The translations under genes and the position numbers were made by a program. A stretch of DNA of 27,250 nucleotides, taken from positions 1 to 27,250 of the forward strand of contig NZ_CALFXI010000077.1 of the NCBI RefSeq assembly GCF_937958065.1, in the 5' to 3' direction. This DNA comes from an uncultured Steroidobacter sp. (GTDB lineage Bacteria; Pseudomonadota; Gammaproteobacteria; Steroidobacterales; Steroidobacteraceae). The notes under the pieces are model-generated. The model worked only from the letters and a program-made list of their open reading frames with translations. It did not search any database and had not been told where the DNA came from. This document shows positions 8,385 through 15,060 of this stretch, one piece after another. Positions within the stretch are counted from its first letter, which is position 1; each line of letters starts with the position of its first letter.

Positions 8385-9795
8385 CATCTCCAGAGCAGAT
8401 GCTTCGTGGGCCCCGGTGCTGCTGTCGGCGCTGCCCGCCCTGGCCATCTGCCTTTTGTGGTGGCCCGCGCTCGACGCCAGTTTTCAGTTCGATGATTGGA
8501 ACGTCATCGTCAACGAGCCGCGCGTGCACTCGCTCGCTGCCTGGTGGCAGTCCATGCCTGGCATTCGTCCGCTGCTGAAACTCAGCTATGCATCGAACTT
8601 CGCCATCGATCCCCACCCGAGCGGATTTCGCGTTGTAAACCTCCTGATTCACGCACTGAGCGCGACGCTCGTGGGATCGCTGCTTCGCACCCGCGGCCTT
8701 CGCTCCGGGCTTTCCGAATCGAACGCATCGCACGCAGCGCTGTTGGCCGCGCTCCTGTTCGCCTTGCATCCAGTGCAAACCGAAGCAGTCACCTACATCT
8801 CCGGCCGGTCGAGCTCGCTGGCGGCGTGCTTCTGCTTGCTGAGCCTGTATTGCTGGGTCCGCAGCGAGGAAAGCGCGCGCCCCCTGCGCTCCAACGCCTG
8901 GCTCGCGACCTGCTGCGTTTGTTTCGGGCTCGCTGTCGCGACCAAAGAAACAGCGTTGATTTTGCCGCTCGCACTGCTGCTCTATTCCGCCGACCGCCCT
9001 TTGAACGCAACCCTGAAGCGACTGGCGCCGCTGCTCCTGCTGATGGCTGTGCTGCTCGTCGTCGCCCTCAGCCTGCCCACGTACCGTCGCCTGCTCGCTG
9101 TCAGTCTCGACACCCGGACCATCGGCGAGAATCTTCTGACGCAATCGCGTGCGCTCTTCTACCTGGCCGGCCAGCTGATCCGCATCTCGAACGGTAACGC
9201 CGATCCGCAGTTACCGGTCGTCGAGTCGCTAGACTCGCTCACCGCGATTCTCTGCATCGTGTGGCTCGGCTCGATCGTTTGGGCGTTGCTGAACCTGCAA
9301 CGCAGGCCGGTCAGCTCGTTCGCGGTGTTGTGGTTCCTGCTGTGGCTCGCGCCGACCAACTCGCTGTTGCCCCGCCTCGACGTAGCCAATGATCGTCAGC
9401 TGTATCTCGCATCCGTCGGGCCCGTTTGGTGGTTGGCCGTTCGCGTTGCGTCATGGCATCCCGCTCCTGCCGTTCTGCGCCACCTTACAATCGCATCGAT
9501 GCTCATGGCCCTGAGTTGGGCCACGTATCAACGCAACCTCGTCTACGACACCGAAGTCGCGTTCTGGGAAAACACCGCCGCGCACAACCCGGAAAGCTCC
9601 AGAGCGGCCAACAATCTCGGCATGGCCTACGCGCTCGAGTGCCGGTTCACGCAGGCCGAGGCTGCGTTCGAGCGCGCCATCGCACTGAGCGGCGACGATT
9701 ATTACTCCCGTATCAACCTCATTCTCCTGCGCAAAGGCATGCTGCCCGGCGTGGATCGCAAGCGCTGTCCGCACGCAGCCACGACTGACGACTGA
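8356..9795 (+). CDS. TMTC-like multi-pass membrane protein, GT-C glycosyltransferase type with TPR
   Basis: 479-residue polytopic membrane protein resembling bacterial relatives of the TMTC O-mannosyltransferases (DUF1736/PMT type). The first outer loop after the first helix carries the acidic pair in SFQFDDWNVI, matching the catalytic DD/DE site of GT-C enzymes. LLFALHPVQTEAVTYISGRSSSLA and VATKETALILPLALLLY are recognisable family segments. About ten hydrophobic helices are followed by a C-terminal TPR (RAANNLGMAYALECRFTQAEAAFERAIAL). It would move a sugar from a lipid carrier to a protein or lipid acceptor; the acceptor is unknown. It overlaps the carboxypeptidase-like gene by 29 bp, which implies translational coupling and a shared cell-envelope context. 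Confidence 0.8.
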   Translation: MRSARFLRTDISRADASWAPVLLSALPALAICLLWWPALDASFQFDDWNVIVNEPRVHSLAAWWQSMPGIRPLLKLSYASNFAIDPHPSGFRVVNLLIHALSATLVGSLLRTRGLRSGLSESNASHAALLAALLFALHPVQTEAVTYISGRSSSLAACFCLLSLYCWVRSEESARPLRSNAWLATCCVCFGLAVATKETALILPLALLLYSADRPLNATLKRLAPLLLLMAVLLVVALSLPTYRRLLAVSLDTRTIGENLLTQSRALFYLAGQLIRISNGNADPQLPVVESLDSLTAILCIVWLGSIVWALLNLQRRPVSSFAVLWFLLWLAPTNSLLPRLDVANDRQLYLASVGPVWWLAVRVASWHPAPAVLRHLTIASMLMALSWATYQRNLVYDTEVAFWENTAAHNPESSRAANNLGMAYALECRFTQAEAAFERAIALSGDDYYSRINLILLRKGMLPGVDRKRCPHAATTDD

Positions 9796-9798
9796 GGG

Positions 9799-10161
9799 TC
9801 ACGATTGCGGACAAGCGCTGACCACCAGCGCCGGTATCACCAGCATCACCAACGCAATCAGCGCAATGCCTCCGCCGGCGAGCGCCACGAACCCGATGAA
9901 ACGCGACGATTCATCCGTCCCAACTTCGTTCTGCAAACAATAACCGCGACGAATGAGGAGCACCGTCACCGCGCCTGCAATCAGTGACATCAATACGGTC
10001 ATCGACACGACGATGGGGATGCCGAACCAACTCACGTCGGCGAAGCCGCGTGCACACGCAAGCGCTGCGAAGACGTAGACGAGCACGAAATCCGCCATCC
10101 AGACCAGCAGCCCACCGAGGATCAGGAACGTCGTGCTCGTGAATGGATGTCGCACACTCAT
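9799..10161 (-). CDS. Small three-helix membrane protein ending the cytochrome oxidase operon
   Basis: 120 residues with three clear hydrophobic helices (about 12-36, 46-70 and 87-113) and no recognised family. Its start lies 7 bp after the subunit I/III gene ends, so it is the last gene of that operon. Position and size suggest a subunit IV-like or assembly role in the oxidase; this is inference from context only. The Cys pairs seen in copper chaperones (CxxxC) are absent. It ends 3 bp from the convergent TMTC-like gene, leaving no room for a separate terminator. Confidence 0.75.
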   Translation of the reverse strand: MSVRHPFTSTTFLILGGLLVWMADFVLVYVFAALACARGFADVSWFGIPIVVSMTVLMSLIAGAVTVLLIRRGYCLQNEVGTDESSRFIGFVALAGGGIALIALVMLVIPALVVSACPQS

Positions 10162-10168
10162 CGCAGGG

Positions 10169-12712
10169 TCATCCCATCGTGAGCCGGGGCGCGTGCATGA
10201 CCAGCAACGAGATGATTCCTTGTCCCGCGCAGTAGTAGCCCATGTTGCGCGTGTTATCGAAAACGTTGCGCCGTACTGAATCGATCAAGCCGAGCGACAC
10301 CCGCGCCATCGTAAAGCTGCCCATCAACGTGATCAGCACCGCATGGAGTCCTTGCCAGGCAAGCAGCGTGTAAGCCGTGGAAGCGTAGCCGTGCAACTGC
10401 GGGCGAAGGTTTGTTCCCATCAACGCGTGCAAGCCCGCGGCGACGGCGGCCCACGTCGCCACGATCGTGACCAGCAGTGCGATGTTCACCCATCGAGGCT
10501 GGCTCGCATCCAACCGGCGATTGGCGGCGAATAGCGAGCCCGCGGCAACCGCCCAAGCAACGATCGCCGCCACGGAGCTGCCGACCAGCGGCATATCGAG
10601 ACTCTCCGGCGGAAAGCCCGACAATGTCACCGTCCACAAATAGAAGAACGAGAAGATCAGGCAGGCGAAGATGCTGCCATCCACGAGCATCAGCACGACC
10701 ATCGACCACCAGGAGTGCGAGCGGCTGCCGCTCATGTAATCCGGCAGACTCAACCCGCCACCGATATCGAACACCTTGCCGGAAGGCGCCGGATCGCCCT
10801 CCCATAACCATTTGAGAATGCTGCCCAGGGCGACCACCGCGCCGGTCACGGCAACGACCGTCCACTTTACCGTGAGAGCCAGAAAGAACACCGCGGTGCC
10901 GATGCCCGCCAGCATCGGCAGCCAGCTCGATCCCGGCAGGCGCAGCAGATATTCCGGGCGAGCGTCGATCGGACTGCTGACGATGGTTTCCCGGCCGCCG
11001 GTCACCGGCCCGGGCAGATAGTGCTGTCCTTCCTCTACCTCCCGCCGCAGCGAGGGGCGATCCCAGAGCGGCTCCCGGCTGGTGATGAAAGGCACGCTGC
11101 GAATCGCATAGTTGTCCATGGGCAACCATTCGAGCGTGCCCGCGTTCCAGGGGTTCGTGTTCACCTTTCCGGCAATCCGGAAATGCAACAGCAAATCCAG
11201 CAGCACGAGCCCGATGCCCGCGGCGAACACGAAGGCCCCCAGCGTCGAGAGCAGGTTGTAAAGCTCCAGCCCATAGCCGTCCGCGTAGGTCCAGACGCGG
11301 CGAGGCATGCCCATCAGCCCGGCAATGTGCATGGGGAAGAAGGTCAGATTCACACCGATGAACATCAGAGCGCAGGCCCACTTCCCCATGCGCTCCGACA
11401 AACGTCGGCCACTGATCAACGGCGCCCAGTAATAGATGCCCGCGAACACTGGAAACAACATGCCGCCGATCAGCACGTAGTGCAGATGGGCCACGACGAA
11501 GTAGGTGTCGTGCGCCTGCCAGTCGTAGGGCACGACCGCGAGCATGACGCCCGTCAAACCGCCCAGCACGAACACACCGAAGAACCCGAGCAGGAAGTAC
11601 GTCGGCGTAGCGCGTTGCACATTGCCTCGCCACAGCGTGGCAATCCACGAAAACACCTGCAATCCCGCCGGAATCGCCACCGCCATGCTCGCCGCGGAGA
11701 AAAAGCTCAGCGACAGATGCGGCATGCCGGTAGCGAACATGTGATGCACCCACAGCGCAAAGGAAATGGTGCCCGTAGCCAGCATCGCGACCACGATCCA
11801 GCGATAACCGAGCAGCGGCACCTGCGCCATGGTCGCGACCATCATAGACACCAGCCCCGCCGCCGGCAGGAAAATGATGTAGACGTCCGGATGCCCGAAC
11901 AGCCAGAACAAATGCTGCCACAGCAGCGGATCGCCGCCCTGCTCCGCGATGAAGAAGGGCCAGTGGAACGCGCGCTCCAGCTCGAGCAGCGCGGTCGCCA
12001 GGATCACGGGCGGAAAGCCGAAGATGATCATGGCGCCCACGATGAGCATGGCCCACAGATAGATGGGCATCTTGTCCAGCGTCATCCCCGGCGGCCGCGT
12101 TCGCAAGATGCCCACCACGATCTCGATCGCACCCGCAATGGCCGAGATCTCGATGAACCCGATCCCGAGCAGCCAGAAGTCCGTGCGCAATCCCGGCGAG
12201 AACTCGTAGCTGGTGAGCGGCGGATACATGAACCAGCCGCCATCCGGCGCGAGATCGAAGAAGATGGTGGTGAAGAACACCAGCCCACCGACGAAATAGG
12301 CCCAGAACGCATAGGCCGAGAGCCGCGGAAACGGCAGGTCACGCGCGCCCTGCATCGCCGGCAACAAGAGAATGCCGATCGCTTCGACCACCGGCACGGC
12401 GAATAGAAACATCATCACCGAGCCGTGCATGGTGAACAGCTGATTGTAGAGATCGGCGTCGACCAGAGTGTTCCCTGGTACGGCGAGCTGTGTGCGCATG
12501 ATCAGCGCAAAAATCCCGCCCAGCACCAGAAACAGCAGCGCGGCGCCGACGTACCAGAGCCCGACCGCGGTGTTGTTGACCTGCGTGAGCACACGCCAGC
12601 CTCGCGGCCGTTCCCACACCGCCTGCAGACGCTGCAGTTCGTCTTCCGGGCGCGGCAATGAGTTTGGCAGTTCCGGCTGCGAGCTCACAGTCACTCGAGA
12701 CTCCCCAGCCAC
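10169..12712 (-). CDS. Cytochrome c oxidase subunit I/III fusion
   Basis: Core of a heme-copper oxidase that reduces oxygen to water. Residues about 40-515 form subunit I: His96 and His411 for the low-spin heme, His409 for the high-spin heme, and CuB ligands His274, His323 and His324, with Tyr278 for the His-Tyr cross-link (GHPDVY). Two extra helices (about 597-638) precede subunit III (about 665-847, WWSMVVLMLVDGS onward). Proton-path residues are unusual: the GHPEV Glu is Asp276, the K-channel Lys is Gln352 (IPAGLQVFSW), the nearby Thr is Ala349, and the D-channel Asn positions are changed, while the entry Asp125 is kept. It overlaps the subunit II gene by 22 bp. It resembles the alternative (CoxN-like) oxidase branch rather than standard aa3. 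Confidence 0.95.
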   Translation of the reverse strand: MAGESRVTVSSQPELPNSLPRPEDELQRLQAVWERPRGWRVLTQVNNTAVGLWYVGAALLFLVLGGIFALIMRTQLAVPGNTLVDADLYNQLFTMHGSVMMFLFAVPVVEAIGILLLPAMQGARDLPFPRLSAYAFWAYFVGGLVFFTTIFFDLAPDGGWFMYPPLTSYEFSPGLRTDFWLLGIGFIEISAIAGAIEIVVGILRTRPPGMTLDKMPIYLWAMLIVGAMIIFGFPPVILATALLELERAFHWPFFIAEQGGDPLLWQHLFWLFGHPDVYIIFLPAAGLVSMMVATMAQVPLLGYRWIVVAMLATGTISFALWVHHMFATGMPHLSLSFFSAASMAVAIPAGLQVFSWIATLWRGNVQRATPTYFLLGFFGVFVLGGLTGVMLAVVPYDWQAHDTYFVVAHLHYVLIGGMLFPVFAGIYYWAPLISGRRLSERMGKWACALMFIGVNLTFFPMHIAGLMGMPRRVWTYADGYGLELYNLLSTLGAFVFAAGIGLVLLDLLLHFRIAGKVNTNPWNAGTLEWLPMDNYAIRSVPFITSREPLWDRPSLRREVEEGQHYLPGPVTGGRETIVSSPIDARPEYLLRLPGSSWLPMLAGIGTAVFFLALTVKWTVVAVTGAVVALGSILKWLWEGDPAPSGKVFDIGGGLSLPDYMSGSRSHSWWSMVVLMLVDGSIFACLIFSFFYLWTVTLSGFPPESLDMPLVGSSVAAIVAWAVAAGSLFAANRRLDASQPRWVNIALLVTIVATWAAVAAGLHALMGTNLRPQLHGYASTAYTLLAWQGLHAVLITLMGSFTMARVSLGLIDSVRRNVFDNTRNMGYYCAGQGIISLLVMHAPRLTMG

Positions 12713-13692
12713 GCCGACAGCGCACGCAACTCCACGCCGCTATAGGCCAGCGACGACGGCATCTTGTTACCTGGCTTCACGTCCTGCGCACCTGCGATCC
12801 ACCCTGCCATCGTGCCGATGTGATTGTTGAGTGTTCCCGCGGCCAGCGACTTGCGACCGCCCACGTGTGTCAGATCGGGACCCGTCGTGCCGTCGGCGGG
12901 AGTGCCCCTGATCGTGTGACAGCTGTGACATTCGCCCCGAAAGAAGGCGTCGTAACCCATTTTCAGAAACGGATCCCGTGGCTCGGCAACGGGTGCCTGC
13001 TGACGTGCGAGCCATGCGCTGAAATCAGCTTCGTTCTGGGTAACGACGAACAACGCCATCAACGCGTGCTGGCCGCCGCAGTATTCGGCACATAGCGCGC
13101 GGAATGTTCCTTCCTCGCTGGTCTGCACACGCAGCCGGGTCGTGCGCCCGGGAATCATGTCGACTTTGCCGGCCAGCGACGGCGCCCAGAAACTGTGGAT
13201 CACATCCGTCGTCGACAGCACCAGCTCCACGGCTCGATGGGTCGGCAGGCGAATTTCATTCGCCAGCACGACCGAATCGCTTTGCCCTGGCCGCGGGTAA
13301 CGAACCTCCCACCACCATTGCTTGCCGACCACGTGAATCTCGAGCACATCCTCCATCGGCGCGCGCGCCCTCGCATCCTCGACCCCAAAGCAATCGAGGA
13401 ACAATTGCAAAGCGCTGCGGGTCCCGATCGCGCTCAATCCATTGCCGATCGCGAGCGAATACATCAGCAGCACGGTCAGCGTGAAGGCGGGAAACGCAAG
13501 TCCGCCGCCGAGAATCCACCACTGCGCTCGCACCGATCTCGCCCTTGCAAAGACGCCGTAGATCACCAGCACCATCACGACCAGGAAGATCAAGCCGCCG
13601 CCCACATACATCGCGGTGCCGAGCTGATCGATCAGCGCGGCGCCACTGTCCGCGGCAGGATCCAGAGCCGATGATGGATGCGTCGACTGCAT
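12691..13692 (-). CDS. Cytochrome c oxidase subunit II with fused cytochrome c domain (caa3 type)
   Basis: Accepts electrons from cytochrome c and passes them to subunit I. 333 residues: two membrane helices (about 28-49 and 58-82), then a periplasmic cupredoxin domain with the binuclear CuA site His166, Cys201, Glu203, Cys205, His209, Met212 (CAEYCGGQHALM), and the aromatic electron-entry segment GKQWWWEVRYP. A C-terminal cytochrome c domain has heme motif CHSCH (255-259) and likely axial Met311. The fused heme c makes it caa3-like, so it could take electrons directly from other small cytochromes. No signal peptide precedes the first helix. The gene starts 2 bp after the lipoprotein cytochrome gene ends. 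Confidence 0.95.
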   Translation of the reverse strand: MQSTHPSSALDPAADSGAALIDQLGTAMYVGGGLIFLVVMVLVIYGVFARARSVRAQWWILGGGLAFPAFTLTVLLMYSLAIGNGLSAIGTRSALQLFLDCFGVEDARARAPMEDVLEIHVVGKQWWWEVRYPRPGQSDSVVLANEIRLPTHRAVELVLSTTDVIHSFWAPSLAGKVDMIPGRTTRLRVQTSEEGTFRALCAEYCGGQHALMALFVVTQNEADFSAWLARQQAPVAEPRDPFLKMGYDAFFRGECHSCHTIRGTPADGTTGPDLTHVGGRKSLAAGTLNNHIGTMAGWIAGAQDVKPGNKMPSSLAYSGVELRALSAWLGSLE

Positions 13693-13694
13693 GC

Positions 13695-14066
13695 TCAGTC
13701 GAGCTCATATAAATAGGCAGCCATGTCGCGAGCATCCTGCTCCGACACAGCGAGCGCGGGCATCGCAGTCCGCGGCGCCATCGCGGGGGGATCGATGATC
13801 CAACGCACCAGCGTCTCCGGCTCGTTCGGAAACTTGCCCGCGACGTAGGAGCGACGGGAGTAATGATCCAGGGCCGGCCCGACCTTGCCCACGGCGTCCG
13901 GAATCCCAGGAATTACATGACACACGCCGCATTCATGGCGTGCCAGCTCAGCACGACCGCGCCGCGCATCGCCATCGACCGCGACCGGCACATAGTCACG
14001 CTCGGGCACGCAGGCGCAGAGCGGCACCGACACGATCAATAGCGCAAGGTGACGGGCGCGTGTCAT
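13695..14066 (-). CDS. Mono-heme cytochrome c lipoprotein of the oxidase operon
   Basis: 123 residues with a hydrophobic leader and a possible lipobox LCAC around residues 17-20, suggesting anchoring by lipid in the periplasm. One class I heme c site, CGVCH, has a candidate axial Met in RTAMPAL. The segment LVRWIIDPPAMAPRTAMP closely parallels LVRWILAPQELSPHTMMP in the di-heme protein encoded just upstream, so the two may share a domain by duplication. It is packed between the di-heme cytochrome (3-bp gap) and subunit II (2-bp gap). Its likely job is to deliver electrons to the caa3-type subunit II. Confidence 0.88.
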   Translation of the reverse strand: MTRARHLALLIVSVPLCACVPERDYVPVAVDGDARRGRAELARHECGVCHVIPGIPDAVGKVGPALDHYSRRSYVAGKFPNEPETLVRWIIDPPAMAPRTAMPALAVSEQDARDMAAYLYELD

Positions 14067-14069
14067 CCG

Positions 14070-14924
14070 CTACTGCTCCGTCATCAGATAACGCGCCATC
14101 TGCTCGGCGTGCGGCTCGATCACATCGAGATCCGGCATCATCGTATGCGGGCTGAGCTCTTGTGGCGCCAGGATCCACCGCACCAGATTCCCGGGGGTGT
14201 TCGGCAGTACGCCCGCGATGTACTTGCGCTCGCGCCAGTGCTGCAGCGACGGGCCGATATGCGTTTTCGGCCCGACCATGCCCCCGATGATGTGGCAATT
14301 GTCGCAAGCGTACTGTCGAAAGATGATTTGCGTGCGCTCGCGCGTATAAGGGGCCACAGTGGTTGGCGCTGGACACGTTTCGTCCGCACTCGCCGCATCC
14401 AGCTCGCGATGCCGGGCGACCGTCATGAACGGCATGGCTTTCAAGTATGCGACCGTGGACCACAATCCTTCGCTCGATATCCGGTACTCCCAAGCGGGCA
14501 TGCCCGACATGCGCACGCCCTGTTGCGTGACATAGAAAAGATGCGCCGCCGGCCAGTCTCGTGCGGATTCAGACAGACTGCTCGGCGAGGGAAGCTGTCC
14601 ACGGCCGAGCGGATCGCGAGCGACGCCGGGTGCGCCATGACACTGCTGGCAATACCGCCGATAGCATGCATAACCTACATTCACGTTCGCCACGCGCTCC
14701 AGGTCGGGCACGACGATGTCGTCAGCCGCACTGGCGACGGAAAAGCGCAATCCCAGCTCCAGGATGCGATATGTAATCCCGAAATGCTGCTTGGTCGCAG
14801 CGGTGCTGTAGGCGCCGGACAGCAGCAGCACGGCGCCGGCGGCCGCGCCGACGAGAACCAGCGCGACGGCGCCGATCCCTATGAATAAAGCCTTGTGACG
14901 ATGCGCAATCTTGGCCGTCGGCAC
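14070..14924 (-). CDS. Membrane-anchored di-heme cytochrome c
   Basis: 284 residues: one N-terminal membrane anchor (about 13-37), then two cytochrome c domains with CQQCH and CDNCH heme motifs. Candidate axial Met residues are in RMSGMPAW and HTMMPDL. It is the first gene of the oxidase operon. The first domain resembles the small cytochromes of alcohol/aldehyde dehydrogenase chains, the second the lipoprotein cytochrome encoded next. Together they provide four c-type hemes, counting the one on subunit II, between a donor and the oxidase. It diverges from the beta-propeller gene across 136 bp. Confidence 0.88.
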   Translation of the reverse strand: MPTAKIAHRHKALFIGIGAVALVLVGAAAGAVLLLSGAYSTAATKQHFGITYRILELGLRFSVASAADDIVVPDLERVANVNVGYACYRRYCQQCHGAPGVARDPLGRGQLPSPSSLSESARDWPAAHLFYVTQQGVRMSGMPAWEYRISSEGLWSTVAYLKAMPFMTVARHRELDAASADETCPAPTTVAPYTRERTQIIFRQYACDNCHIIGGMVGPKTHIGPSLQHWRERKYIAGVLPNTPGNLVRWILAPQELSPHTMMPDLDVIEPHAEQMARYLMTEQ

Positions 14925-15060
14925 GGCGGCTGTCCCGGATACTCGTTCGCCTGGCGGAGCTGCTTTGTCGTAATCAGCCGCCGGCGCTCGGAGTTCCGCG
15001 ACGCGCAGGGCCGGTCGGGCGGCACAACCTGCTATGCTTGCCCCGCTTCGAATAACGACG

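Noticed and set aside
11021..12406. 461-codon open frame on the plus strand
   Set aside because: It runs opposite the subunit I coding region, is full of His/Arg/Gln low-complexity sequence and has no family features; a GC-rich antisense shadow.
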